From JBHENC01 sp051000345 (GTDB lineage Bacteria > Acidobacteriota > Blastocatellia > Pyrinomonadales > Pyrinomonadaceae), in NCBI GenBank assembly GCA_051000345.1, contig JBPCOJ010000091.1, forward strand, positions 1 through 22,060: DNA of 22,060 nucleotides, given 5' to 3'. The translations under genes and the position numbers were made by a program. Below the pieces are notes generated by a model, which was given only the letters and a program-made list of their open reading frames with translations, was not told the DNA's origin and ran no database searches. Shown piece after piece: positions 1 to 7,520 of this stretch (position 1 is the first letter of the stretch; each line of letters begins with the position of its first letter).

Positions 1-27
1 AACGCCGGAATTTGTATGTTGACTGAA

Positions 28-160
28 GTGTGCTGAAGCCGCAAGCTTGAGCCACACAGGATGCCGGTGAAGCCGTGCTGGAATTATGACTTGCAAGTCA
101 GTCGGTCAGACAAGCTCCCGGTATCCATCCCTTGTAGCGCATTGAGGTCGGACAGTATCC
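28..160 (+). ncRNA. putative IS110 bridge RNA region
   Basis: IS110-group elements are known to encode a bridge RNA in the non-coding end, whose loops pair with target and donor DNA. Here the 5' part can fold. Bases 28-34 pair with 50-57 (GTGTGCT with AGCCACAC, one bulge), enclosing a second stem 36-39 with 45-48 (AAGC with GCTT) and a CGCAA loop. A 12-nt palindrome, GACTTGCAAGTC, lies at 88-99. ACAGTATC at 152-159 is repeated beyond the transposase at 1237-1244. The hairpins are seen directly; the RNA identity and its ends are inference by family. Confidence 0.45.
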
Positions 161-244
161 AAAGCCGCTTTCTATTTGAAAGCTGAGCTTGCATTTGCAA
201 GTTTGACCCGCGCCGCAACTTATCACCAGCAAGGAGTACGATTC

Positions 245-1228
245 ATGACCTTATCTACGCTCGGCATTGACATTGCCAAACTAAAGTTCAACGTCTGTCT
301 CATCAACTCAAGCGGTAAGCTCCGTCATAAAGTCTTCGCTAACACTTCGACAGGCTTCGCACAACTCCGCGAGTGGCTTGTAAAGCAAGGCAGCGAGTGT
401 GTCCACGCCTGCATGGAAGCTACGGGCACATATGGCGAAGCACTCGCACTCTTTCTTCATCAGGCGGGGCACACCGTGAGCGTGGTTAACCCGGCAGCCA
501 TCAAAGCCTTCGCCGGGAGTCGCCTCTCGCGCACGAAAACAGATCGTGTAGATGCCGAACTGATTGCCCGGTTTTGCCTAGCACAGGAGCCACCTGCATG
601 GTCGCCTTTGCCAGCAGAAGTGCGCGAATTACAAGCACTTGTGCGTCGTCTGGAATCACTTATCGAGATGCGAGTGGCTGAAGAGAATCGGCTCGAAGCT
701 AACATTATGGTCAAAGCAGTCAAAGCCTCGGTCGAAGAGTTGATAACTCATCTTTCAGCGCAGATCAAGCACACCGAAAAGCTGATCCGCAAGCACATCA
801 AAGACCACCCGAAGCTGAGAGAGCAAAGTCGGTTACTGGATTCCATCCCCGGCATCGCACAAACGACCGCTGCCGCCATCCTTGCTGAGATCACAGACTT
901 CACGCACTACAAGAGCGCACGGCAAGTCGCCGCTTACGCCGGGTTGGTGCCACGCGAACGTGTGTCGGGAAGTTCAGTTCGTGGGCGCACAAGGTTATCA
1001 AAGATCGGTAATGCGCGGTTGCGTCGCGCACTATACTTTCCGGCGATCACAGCACTGCGGTGTAGTCCCTTCTTTCAAGCGTGGGCGAAGGGGTTGCAAG
1101 AGCGCGGCAAGTGCAAGATGAGTATCATCGGTGCGGCAATGAGAAAGCTCATTCATCTTGCTTATGGTGTGTTGAAGACGGGCAAGCCGTTCGATCCTGA
1201 ATGGGCAAAAGAAGCACAAAACGCTTGA
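245..1228 (+). CDS. IS110-family transposase (DEDD recombinase)
   Basis: A 327-residue DNA recombinase that moves its own insertion sequence. The N-terminal RuvC-like DEDD domain shows GIDIAK (Asp9), CMEATG (Glu58) and the KTDRVDAELIARF motif (Asp100, Asp103). A helical middle segment follows. The C-terminal Transposase_20-type domain contains IPGIAQTTAAAILAEI and the SGSS cluster around residues 241-244 that would hold the catalytic serine, followed by LSKIGNARLRRALY. The length is normal for the family and no frameshift is seen. I chose the ATG at 245 because AAGGAG lies just upstream at 230-235 and because homologues begin near the GIDIAK motif. An in-frame start at 176 would add 23 residues from the non-coding end and is unlikely. 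Confidence 0.9.
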   Translation: MTLSTLGIDIAKLKFNVCLINSSGKLRHKVFANTSTGFAQLREWLVKQGSECVHACMEATGTYGEALALFLHQAGHTVSVVNPAAIKAFAGSRLSRTKTDRVDAELIARFCLAQEPPAWSPLPAEVRELQALVRRLESLIEMRVAEENRLEANIMVKAVKASVEELITHLSAQIKHTEKLIRKHIKDHPKLREQSRLLDSIPGIAQTTAAAILAEITDFTHYKSARQVAAYAGLVPRERVSGSSVRGRTRLSKIGNARLRRALYFPAITALRCSPFFQAWAKGLQERGKCKMSIIGAAMRKLIHLAYGVLKTGKPFDPEWAKEAQNA

Positions 1229-1266
1229 CTCGCAACACAGTATCTGACCGGCTGCGAGCATAAAGC

Positions 1267-1338
1267 ATTCAACATAATCGAAGCAAAGATTGATGAGAGG
1301 CTGGCAGTCGAGCAGTCCGGTCGAATGACTTGTTAGAT
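1267..1338 (-). other. attC-like recombination site after the DHFR-family gene
   Basis: Read on the minus strand, the site starts with ATCTAAC (fits RYYYAAC), spacer AAGTC and ATTCGACC. It ends with TTCGAT, spacer TAT and GTTGAAT (fits GTTRRRY), for a total of 72 nt. The inner boxes pair as AT(T)CGA with TCGAT, leaving one extrahelical base, as integron attC sites do. The starting ATCTAAC is a perfect complement of the GTTAGAT at the other end of the same unit (1949-1955). It shares TAACAAGTCATTC with the site at 16408. No covariance search could be run. Confidence 0.6.
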
Positions 1339-1378
1339 TGCGCCGTTGGTTTACAGGCGAACTGTAGATTTATACGCT

Positions 1379-1906
1379 TCAACTTTTCACTCGATAACTA
1401 ATTGAGACGCAACCGTTTTTGAATTCTTGGCTCTTAATTAGTTCTAACTCAACCTGATGACTAATTTCGTGAAAGAGCGGAATGCCTGAACCAAGCAATA
1501 CCGGATGAATGGTCACTCCGACTTCATCTATCAAGTTTGCCTCGAAAAGCGGTTTCGCCAATAAGCCGCCGCCCATTACAAAGATGTCTTTGCATTCTTC
1601 AGTTCTCAATTTGCGAATAAATTTGGCAGCATTTTCTCCTATGATTTCCACATTTTTATCTGAACTTTCCTTTAACGTATGCGAAAGGACATAGTTCTTT
1701 ACGCCCGGAAAGGTCGGAAATGGCGTGCCGCTTTTCAATACTGGCTCATAAGTTTTGCGTCCTATTACCACTGCGTCAATGGTCTTCCAAAATTCTGTCA
1801 TGGCGGAAGCGGCTTCCTCGCCCCCAAGAATCCAATCAATCGCACCATCTTTGCGGGCGATGTAATTATCGAGACTGTTAGCAAGGCTAAAAATTACTTT
1901 TCGCAT
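1379..1906 (-). CDS. dihydrofolate reductase / RibD C-terminal family protein
   Basis: A 175-residue protein of the DHFR/RibD_C fold. It starts MRKVIFSLANSLDNYIA, has the GAIDWIL segment, the VVIGRKTYE strand-helix, and the C-terminal IFVMGGGLLAKPLFEANLIDE nucleotide-binding region followed by HPVLLGSGIPLF. Members probably reduce an NADPH-dependent small substrate; this family is not the classical FolA, and the substrate cannot be told from sequence. I chose the ATG at 1906 because GAGGAG sits about 8 nt upstream; a TTG at 1912 is also in frame. The gene is clearly AT-richer than its neighbours and lies inside an integron-cassette-like unit (1273-1954). A drug-resistance role should not be assumed. 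Confidence 0.85.
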   Translation of the reverse strand: MRKVIFSLANSLDNYIARKDGAIDWILGGEEAASAMTEFWKTIDAVVIGRKTYEPVLKSGTPFPTFPGVKNYVLSHTLKESSDKNVEIIGENAAKFIRKLRTEECKDIFVMGGGLLAKPLFEANLIDEVGVTIHPVLLGSGIPLFHEISHQVELELIKSQEFKNGCVSISYRVKS

Positions 1907-1948
1907 TTTCAACTCTCCTCATTTTCATATCATCCAAAAGCGAGAGCA

Positions 1949-1955
1949 ATCTAAC
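1949..1955 (-). other. cassette insertion core site (GTTAGAT)
   Basis: The minus strand reads GTTAGATTGC here, matching the integron core consensus GTTRRRY. It lies 6 nt after the histidine kinase stop codon and is a perfect 10-bp inverted copy of the plus-strand sequence at 1332-1341. Together the two sites bracket the DHFR-family gene as a 682-bp unit. Confidence 0.55.
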
Positions 1956-1961
1956 TATTCA

Positions 1962-3710
1962 TTATACGGCTTCGGGTGCGCGGCGTGGTATCCAGAGGCG
2001 GAAGCGGCTGCCTGCGCCGTGCTTTGATTCGACGGTGAGCGCGCCGCCTAAGGCTTCGGCGAGTGTTGTGCAGATGGCGAGGCCGAGGCCGGAGCCGCGC
2101 CCTGCTTCCTTTGTAGTGAAGAACGGCTCGAAGATGCGCGCGAGGAGTTCCGGCGCGATGCCGCGTCCCGTGTCTGCGACTTCGATGCTGATGCGTTCAT
2201 TGCCATGCGCCTTCGTTGAAACGGTGATGCGCCCGCCGCCGCTGCTCTCGTTCGCAAAGCCGTCGAGCGCGTTGCTTAAGAGATTGTCGAGCACTTGTCG
2301 CAGCATCGCTTCGTCGGTGGCAACTTCCGTTATTTCAGCGTCGAGCGCGACGGTGAATTCAACCTTTGTGCCTGCCGCGCGCTGCTGAAAGAGTTTGACG
2401 ACTTGCTCCGCGATGTGGTTGATGTCGCAGGCTTCGCGGCGGGCGCGGCGCTGGCGCGAGAGATCGAGCAGCCCGCGCGTGATGGCTTTGCAGCGCAAGG
2501 ATTGGCGCACGATTTCTTCAAGGTAAAAATTCCAGTCGAGTTGTTCGGCGACGCCGCGCAAATGCTCGTCGTCCCGCACATCGCGCTGGATCGCTTCCGC
2601 GCAGGTCGTCACGGCGGCGAGCGGATTATTGATTTCATGCGCGACGCCCGCCGCGAGTTGCCCGATGGTCGCAAGCTTGCGCGAGCGCGATAATTGCTCC
2701 TGCACATCGGAGAGTTCCGTCACGTCGCTCCAAGTAATCACGCTCGAAGTCTTCGCGCCGCTCGCGTCTTCCAAAGGCGCAACCTGCACCAGATAACGCC
2801 TGCCGTCTTCGGCGCGCAAATCGAAGGAAGATGCGGCGGGCTTTCCGAGTATGGATTCGTCGGAGTCTGTGCGATGAACGACTTGCTTCATGTGAAAAGC
2901 CGAAGCGCGCTTGCCGAAGAGTCTGGCGAAGGCGTCCGCCGACGACATGCCGATGATGTCTGCGGGCGTGAGTTCCATCATCTCCGCCGCGTGCGCGTTG
3001 CAGCGAACGATCTGCAAATTGTGGTCGTGAACGATCACGCCGTCGGAAATCGCGTCGAAGGTTTGTTCCCAGATGCGCTTGCCTTCGCCGATGCGTTCGG
3101 AGAGTCGCGCATTTTCCAGCGCGAGCGACGCCATCTCCGCCAAGCCTTCGAGAAGCTGTTTTTCGTTTTCCGTAAACTCGTGCGCCGAGCGAAAGCCGAC
3201 GATCAATGCGCCGAGCATTTCATTGCCCGAACGCAGCGGAGCAAGCGCCAGATCGCGCACGCCATCGGCGCTGTGCAAAGGGAAATCTACGGCTAAAGGG
3301 CCGTTCGGCTCTCCTATGTTTTGGATAATGATGGTTTCGCTGGCACTCGCCGCGCGCAACGCGAACTCGCCGCGCAGTGGATTGACAGGCTCTTTTTCAA
3401 AGGCTGCGTCGAGATGACGAAAACCGCTGACGGCCTTCCATGTGATTGTTTGATCGGCAAGGGAAAGCGCCGCGACACTCGCCGTATCCGCGCGCATGAT
3501 GCGCTGCACAGTCGCCGCCACCGTGCGCAACGTTACAGAACTTTCCGTATGCGTTGTTGCCGCTACTGCTGCCGCGCCGTTTGGCTGTTCGCGCGCTGCT
3601 TCATTCGTGCGCGTCTCGTCGCGCTTTTGTGCGTCTGCTGCTGTTGAATTCATAAGAGGTTCTGCCGGAACGCTTGTTGACTTTTGGTCTCTGTGCGGCG
3701 GGTGATGCAC
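1962..3710 (-). CDS. GAF-PAS sensor histidine kinase
   Basis: A 582-residue cytosolic two-component sensor kinase; no membrane segment or signal peptide is visible. Order: a low-complexity N-terminus (1-55), a GAF domain (about 60-205), a PAS domain (about 212-335, FDAISDGVIVHDHNLQIVRCN), HisKA with the H-box GQLAAGVAHEINNPLAA (phospho-acceptor His358), and HATPase_c with N-box (LRQVLDNLLSNALDG), G1 (VADTGRGIAPE), F-box (IFEPFFTTK) and G2 (GSGLGLAI). The signal sensed is unknown. No response regulator is adjacent, so its partner lies elsewhere or it is an orphan. The longest reading starts with GTG at 3710; an ATG at 3653 (MNSTAADAQK) is a plausible alternative, and neither has a strong ribosome binding site. 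Confidence 0.88.
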   Translation of the reverse strand: MHHPPHRDQKSTSVPAEPLMNSTAADAQKRDETRTNEAAREQPNGAAAVAATTHTESSVTLRTVAATVQRIMRADTASVAALSLADQTITWKAVSGFRHLDAAFEKEPVNPLRGEFALRAASASETIIIQNIGEPNGPLAVDFPLHSADGVRDLALAPLRSGNEMLGALIVGFRSAHEFTENEKQLLEGLAEMASLALENARLSERIGEGKRIWEQTFDAISDGVIVHDHNLQIVRCNAHAAEMMELTPADIIGMSSADAFARLFGKRASAFHMKQVVHRTDSDESILGKPAASSFDLRAEDGRRYLVQVAPLEDASGAKTSSVITWSDVTELSDVQEQLSRSRKLATIGQLAAGVAHEINNPLAAVTTCAEAIQRDVRDDEHLRGVAEQLDWNFYLEEIVRQSLRCKAITRGLLDLSRQRRARREACDINHIAEQVVKLFQQRAAGTKVEFTVALDAEITEVATDEAMLRQVLDNLLSNALDGFANESSGGGRITVSTKAHGNERISIEVADTGRGIAPELLARIFEPFFTTKEAGRGSGLGLAICTTLAEALGGALTVESKHGAGSRFRLWIPRRAPEAV

Positions 3711-4195
3711 GCGGCTCGCTCGCCGTTATTGAAAGGAAAATGGTCGGGTCTGCGACGAAAGCCGCACTGCCTTTCTACGCGCAGACTTTTCTACGCGTTG
3801 GAATGCCCGGCGGTCAAGCGCGAAAACATAATTCCATGAATTCCCGACGGGCTTCCACAGCCTTGCCTCACGCGCGAGCGACGGCAAGCGCGTTGCAGGT
3901 AGCGATTCTAGATTGCGTGCGACGCGAAACAATTAATTGTAGGGGCAGCGGCTTGTCCCTGCCCGCATTGCGATTACATGAAACACGGGCAGGGACAAGC
4001 CGCTGCCCCTACATAAATCTTAATCAGCCGCCGCAAATTTATATCAATCGTCGGCGCTCTGTTGCGCTCCTATCCTCTAATGCTCGAACCGGAATCCATC
4101 TTTCATGCCTTTTACACGCGGCATACTCTTTGCCATTGAACGCTCACGGTAAACATATTTTCAATGAACGCCGCGCGTTCCAGAGGAGACTTTTA
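3711..4195. other. 485-bp intergenic spacer
   Basis: This divergent spacer between the kinase and the beta-barrel gene holds no convincing gene. The plus frame that stays open from 3674 is a run-on: it crosses a perfect inverted repeat and precedes the real start at 4196. The only clear structure is the inverted repeat at 3938-4013. The promoters of both flanking genes should be here, but I see no strong -35/-10 pair. Confidence 0.6.
3938..4013. repeat. perfect 28-bp inverted repeat (hairpin element)
   Basis: Bases 3938-3965 are the exact reverse complement of 3986-4013, separated by a 20-nt spacer. The arms start TGTAGGGGCAG and are more G/C-rich than the flanks. There is no T-tract on either side, so it is not a normal terminator. 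It resembles dispersed REP/MITE-type palindromes; only a genome-wide search can show whether it is repeated. Confidence 0.85.
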
Positions 4196-4825
4196 GTGTT
4201 AAAGAGAATTTCTTTCATCGCACTCGCCATTGTCCTGCCGCTTTTATTCGGCAACGCTCACGCGCTCGCGCAAACAGACGAGCATAAGTTTGAAGTGGGC
4301 GCGCTTTTTACTTCGCTTCAACTCGACGATTTTCCGTCGCGCGGTTCGCTCGCAAACGAAAACGTGACGGTCAACGGCATCGGCGCAAGAATGGGTTACG
4401 ACTTCACTGAAAACATTGCGCTCGATGCGGAAGCAAGCTTTTTCCCCGAAACGCATCTCGGCAATAATCAGTTCGGACAAAAAACTCAAGCCTTCGTCGG
4501 CGTCAAAGCGGGCAAGCGTTTCGAGCGCTTCGGCCTTTTCGCCAAAGCCAGACCCGGCGTAATGTTCATCGGCGAAATCACTTCATCGCTCGATTGCAGC
4601 GCAGGGCGCAACTTCACCGTCTGCCGCCCGAACCACAACAACTTCGCCTTCGATGCAGGCGGCGTCGCAGAATTTTACCCGACAAATCGCGCCATCATTC
4701 GCGTCGATCTCGGCGACACGATCATTCGCTTGAAACAAAGCGGCGGCCTTCTTTTCCCCGCAACGTCAACGACAAACACGACCAATAATTTTCAGGCAAG
4801 CATAGGCTTCGGCTATCGCTTCTAA
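4196..4825 (+). CDS. small outer-membrane beta-barrel protein
   Basis: A 209-residue exported protein. It has a signal peptide (LKRISFIALAIVLPLLF, cleavage likely after the ALA near residue 25) and then alternating strands rich in Gly and aromatic residues. It ends in GFGYRF with a terminal Phe, the usual signal for outer-membrane barrel assembly. The size fits an eight-stranded OmpA/OmpX-like barrel. Two cysteines in one predicted loop (CSAGRNFTVC) could form a disulfide. The GTG at 4196 is preferred because AGAGGAGA lies 7 nt upstream and gives a clean signal peptide; the longer open frame is spurious. The function is otherwise unknown. Confidence 0.8.
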   Translation: MLKRISFIALAIVLPLLFGNAHALAQTDEHKFEVGALFTSLQLDDFPSRGSLANENVTVNGIGARMGYDFTENIALDAEASFFPETHLGNNQFGQKTQAFVGVKAGKRFERFGLFAKARPGVMFIGEITSSLDCSAGRNFTVCRPNHNNFAFDAGGVAEFYPTNRAIIRVDLGDTIIRLKQSGGLLFPATSTTNTTNNFQASIGFGYRF

Positions 4826-4919
4826 ACGAACGACAAAATATTAGCGATGCTGACTTATGATTGCACATCGAAAGTTTGACGGAATGAAAAACAAAGTCTG
4901 CGAGAAATGTATGACGCTG

Positions 4920-4958
4920 CAAAATAAAAAGGGCGACACCTTTGGAGCGTGCCGCCCT
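4920..4958 (-). terminator. rho-independent terminator of pckA
   Basis: On the minus strand, AGGGCGGCAC (4958-4949) pairs with GTGTCGCCCT (4939-4930) with one internal mismatch. The loop is about 9 nt and is followed by TTTTTATTTT. It lies 38 nt after the pckA stop. Confidence 0.85.
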
Positions 4959-4995
4959 CTTAAATCCAGATGCAAATTAATGCGTCAAGCGTTTT

Positions 4996-6597
4996 CTAAT
5001 CGGCGACGGGCGCGACGGCGCGAACTGCTTCGGAAACTCCGTCCGCATACTTTTTGAAATTCTCGTTGAAGCGCCGCGCGAGGTCGCGCGCTTTTTCGTC
5101 GTAGGCGTTTTTGTTCGTCCAAGTATTGCGCGGCGTGAGAATTTCCGCCGGAACTTCGGGGCAGGAAACGGGAACGCCGACGCCGAAAACGGGATCGGGT
5201 TTTGTCTCTATTTGCGCGAGGCTGCCGTTTAGGATGGCGCGGATCATCGCGCGCGTGTAAGAAAGTTTCATGCGCTGGCCTGTGCCGTATCCGCCGCCAG
5301 ACCAACCCGTATTGACGAGCCAGCAGTGCGCTTTGTGTTCGGCGATGCGCTTGCCTAACAAGTCCGCGTAAACGCCCGGATGCAGCACCATAAAGGGCGC
5401 GCCGAAGCACGTCGAAAAAGTCGCTTCGGGTTCTTTGACGCCCCTTTCCGTGCCTGCGACCTTCGCCGTGTAGCCGGAGAGGAAATGATACATCGCTTGT
5501 TCGGGCGTGAGGCGCGCAACGGGCGGCAGCACGCCGAACGCATCGGCGGTCAGCATGATGATGTTTTGCGGGTGGCCTGCGTAGCCTTCCGGCACGATGT
5601 TCGGAATGCTTTCGAGCGGGTAAGCGGCACGCGTGTTTTCTGTTTTCGAGGCATCATCCAAATCGAGCGCGCGTGTCTCTGGATTGCAGACGACGTTTTC
5701 CAAAACCGTGCCGAACATGCGCGTCGTGCGGTAGATGTCCGGCTCCGCTGCGGGCGAAAGCTTGATGACTTTGGCGTAGCAGCCGCCTTCGTAATTGAAC
5801 ACTCCATCATGTGACCAGCCGTGTTCGTCGTCGCCTATGAGACGGCGTTCGGGGTCTGCCGAAAGCGTGGTTTTGCCTGTGCCGGAGAGACCGAAAAAGA
5901 TTGCCACATCCTCTTTATCCCCGACGTTCGCGGAGCAGTGCATACTCATCACATCTTTTTGCGGCAGCAGATAATTGAGAATCGTGAAGACGCTTTTTTT
6001 GGTTTCGCCCGCGTAGGAAGTGCCGCCGATTAAAACTAATCTTTGCTCGAAGTCGATCAGGATAAAAGTCTGCGAACGCGTGCCGTCGCGCTCCGGATCG
6101 GATTGAAACGAAGGAATGTTGATGATCGTGAATTCCGGTTTGTGTGCTACTCCGGCATCTGCTTTGTTAATCAACATCGTGCGCGCGAAAAGCGAATGCC
6201 ACGCGAGTTCGTTGATGACGCGGACGGGCAGAGTGTAATTCTTGTCGGCTCCGGCGAAGGTGTCTTGCACGAAGAGATCGCGGCCTTTTGTGTGCGCCAT
6301 CATGCGGTCGCGCAGGGCGTTGAATTTTTCGCGCGTGAACTCTTTATTGACTTCGCCCCACCAGACTTTATCTTCGCTCGAAGGCTCGCGAACGATGGCT
6401 TTGTCCTTCGCGGCGCGCCCCGTGTGCTCGCCCGTATCGACGACGAGCGCGCCGTGATCGGAGATAATCGCTTCATTGCGGCGCGCGATTTCTTCGTACA
6501 ATTCGGGTGCGGTCAAATTCCAGTAAATCGTTCCGGCGTTTGTAATCCCGTAATTTTCCAACCCGTAGTCTGTGCGCTTGTGACCCTTTTCCTGCAT
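4996..6597 (-). CDS. pckA: phosphoenolpyruvate carboxykinase (ATP)
   Basis: A 533-residue cytosolic enzyme converting oxaloacetate and ATP to PEP, CO2 and ADP, the entry step of gluconeogenesis. Visible signatures are HTGRAAKDK (about 58-66, substrate Arg), GGTSYAGETKKS (191-202), MHCSANVG (219-226), the P-loop GLSGTGKTTLSAD (236-248), the metal site LIGDDEHGW (253-261), MLTADAFGVLPPVARLT (348-364) and VNTGWSGGGYGTG (428-440). The length is the family norm, with no missing key residue. ATG at 6597 is preceded by AAGGAA. It ends at a good intrinsic terminator. The small gene at 6689-6952 lies 91 nt upstream on the same strand and could be co-transcribed. Confidence 0.97.
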   Translation of the reverse strand: MQEKGHKRTDYGLENYGITNAGTIYWNLTAPELYEEIARRNEAIISDHGALVVDTGEHTGRAAKDKAIVREPSSEDKVWWGEVNKEFTREKFNALRDRMMAHTKGRDLFVQDTFAGADKNYTLPVRVINELAWHSLFARTMLINKADAGVAHKPEFTIINIPSFQSDPERDGTRSQTFILIDFEQRLVLIGGTSYAGETKKSVFTILNYLLPQKDVMSMHCSANVGDKEDVAIFFGLSGTGKTTLSADPERRLIGDDEHGWSHDGVFNYEGGCYAKVIKLSPAAEPDIYRTTRMFGTVLENVVCNPETRALDLDDASKTENTRAAYPLESIPNIVPEGYAGHPQNIIMLTADAFGVLPPVARLTPEQAMYHFLSGYTAKVAGTERGVKEPEATFSTCFGAPFMVLHPGVYADLLGKRIAEHKAHCWLVNTGWSGGGYGTGQRMKLSYTRAMIRAILNGSLAQIETKPDPVFGVGVPVSCPEVPAEILTPRNTWTNKNAYDEKARDLARRFNENFKKYADGVSEAVRAVAPVAD

Positions 6598-6688
6598 GAT
6601 GAATTCCTTTGCAAAGTAAATTTACGCCGCCCGTCGGGTAACGCTTTGAATGATGCTAACGACGCAGCGGCGATGACGAACGAATCTA

Positions 6689-6952
6689 CTAATTTCTTCC
6701 TGATCGGTTTTCCTTGTTTTCTTCCTTCGCTGTCTGGCGGCGTTCGTGCGCGAGTTCGCGCAAAGCGACTGCCAGATCACGCGCCGCGCGTTCGAGCCGC
6801 GCCGCGCATCCTTCCAAATCCGTCGGGTCTTTATTTGAACGCATGGCGACGGCTGCGAGCGCCGCTTCGATTTGTGAATCAAGGCGCGCCGCTTCGGTTT
6901 CCGTTTCCTGTTCGGCGCGCGTCGGCTGAGAAAGTGAAAGTTTGGTTTTCAT
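6689..6952 (-). CDS. small hypothetical protein, helical
   Basis: I do not recognise this 87-residue ORF. It is highly charged and Ala/Glu/Arg-rich, with a predicted long helix (about 15-75: AARLDSQIEAALAAVAM and RLERAARDLAVALRELAHERR) and possible coiled-coil character. There is no signal peptide or cysteine motif beyond a single Cys. It starts with ATG at 6952 with only a weak ribosome binding site. It is on the same strand as pckA and 91 nt upstream. Overlapping frames are also open because of the GC-rich sequence, so it could be spurious. Confidence 0.4.
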   Translation of the reverse strand: MKTKLSLSQPTRAEQETETEAARLDSQIEAALAAVAMRSNKDPTDLEGCAARLERAARDLAVALRELAHERRQTAKEENKENRSGRN

Positions 6953-7242
6953 AACTTGCTAATCCGATTATCCGGTGAATCGATATTTTGAATAGTGTTG
7001 CGCCGACGAAAATAATGCTTGCCCGCGCGCCTGCCCTTACACGCGCAACTTATACGTTGTCGCCGAACGCCGCCCTTCAAATTCTAAAATTTTTGGTGCG
7101 TTATGTCTTACAACAATCATCGTGTTTCAATCAAGTCTACACGAAAACGAGCGTGCAATCATCTACGGAAACCGCTTTGCAGATTTCGCCGCCGTTCATG
7201 AAAGAAAAGCGCGCAAACCACATTGGCGCGCCGCTCATAAGT
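6953..7242. other. 290-bp spacer without a convincing gene
   Basis: This lies between the small minus-strand gene and the his promoter. A plus frame open from 6988 runs into the his leader peptide, but its first 105 codons show no recognisable protein features. Nothing else stands out. Confidence 0.5.
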
Positions 7243-7272
7243 TTGACAAAGAGCAAAGCAGTCGCGTATAAA
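7243..7272 (+). promoter_or_regulatory. sigma70-type promoter of the his leader
   Basis: A perfect -35 box TTGACA (7243-7248) is followed by an 18-nt spacer and TATAAA (7267-7272). The predicted start is near 7279. This places a roughly 275-nt leader before hisZ, containing a His-rich ORF and a terminator. Confidence 0.75.
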
Positions 7273-7302
7273 AACTCTTCCGTGCAAACAATCTTACGAG
7301 AA

Positions 7303-7422
7303 ATGAAAGCCGCAATTCACGAAATCTTCGGCGCGCATCATCTTTGCCATTGGCGCTTTTCTCATGGCATACATCATCGCCATGAAAAGGGCGGCGCGCC
7401 TTGTGTAAGTGGAGCAAGCTAG
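7303..7422 (+). CDS. hisL: His-rich leader peptide of the his operon
   Basis: A 39-codon ORF starting at ATG 7303, about 24 nt after the predicted transcript start, and ending at TAG 7420-7422. It has eight His codons between codons 6 and 27 (HH at 12-13 and 24-25), for example in GAHHLCHWRFSHGIHHRH. This density is far above chance and matches the role of enterobacterial HisL, although the residues are interspersed rather than in one run. The ribosome binding site is weak (ACGAG). The frame is open further upstream, but the promoter at 7243-7272 makes the ATG at 7303 the natural start. It is likely translated only for regulation. Confidence 0.65.
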   Translation: MKAAIHEIFGAHHLCHWRFSHGIHHRHEKGGAPCVSGAS

Positions 7423-7476
7423 CGCGGGCAGCGAACCGAAAACGCTTGTTCCGCACTCGCAAGGAATCATAAGCCA

Positions 7477-7520
7477 CGCGCTGCCGTTTAAGAACATCAC
7501 GGCGGCGCGTTTTCTTTTTT
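7477..7520 (+). terminator. intrinsic terminator in the his leader (attenuator)
   Basis: An 11-bp stem (7477-7487 with 7499-7509, one G-U pair) with an 11-nt loop is followed by TTTTCTTTTTT (7510-7520). It lies 36 nt before hisZ. No complete plus-strand gene precedes it other than the leader ORF, so it is best read as an attenuator rather than the end of an upstream operon. Confidence 0.85.

Larger units (their letters stand above)
1..1265 (+). mobile_element. IS110-family insertion sequence (ends not exactly defined)
   Basis: The element consists of a roughly 220-240 nt structured non-coding 5' part followed by one DEDD transposase gene and a short 3' tail. IS110 elements lack clear terminal inverted repeats and make little or no target duplication, so I cannot fix the ends. 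The left end may lie before position 1. The right end probably lies between the stop codon at 1228 and about 1265, because an attC-like site begins at 1267. An 8-mer, ACAGTATC, occurs both in the 5' non-coding part (152-159) and just after the transposase (1237-1244). This would fit a guide/end match in a bridge RNA system, but it is short. Confidence 0.75.
7279..7520 (+). promoter_or_regulatory. histidine operon attenuator leader RNA
   Basis: The leader contains four strands in attenuator order. Strand 1 is GGCGCGC (7330-7336), inside the leader ORF. Strand 2 is GGGCGGCGCGCC (7389-7400). Strand 3 is CGCGCTGCCGT (7477-7487) and strand 4 is ACGGCGGCGCG (7499-7509). Strand 1 pairs with the end of strand 2 (7394-7400, 7 bp). 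Strand 2 (7390-7398) can instead pair with strand 3 (7477-7485, 9 bp with one G-U). Strand 3 pairs with strand 4 to form the terminator. A ribosome stalled on the His codons (7336-7383) would cover strand 1, free strand 2 to bind strand 3, and prevent termination. The pairing is seen in sequence; the mechanism is inferred from known his attenuation. Confidence 0.7.

Noticed and set aside
3674..4195. N-terminal extension of the beta-barrel ORF
   Set aside because: It runs across a perfect inverted repeat and would bury the signal peptide; the GTG at 4196 with AGAGGAGA upstream is better.
6043..6954. 303-codon open frame on the plus strand
   Set aside because: It is antisense to pckA and shows no family motif; GC-rich genes leave such shadow frames open.
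7319..7402. Hydrophobic segment (RIIFAIGAFLMAYIIAM) in the +1 frame over the leader peptide
   Set aside because: No start codon is available after the upstream TGA, and the His-rich frame explains the region better.
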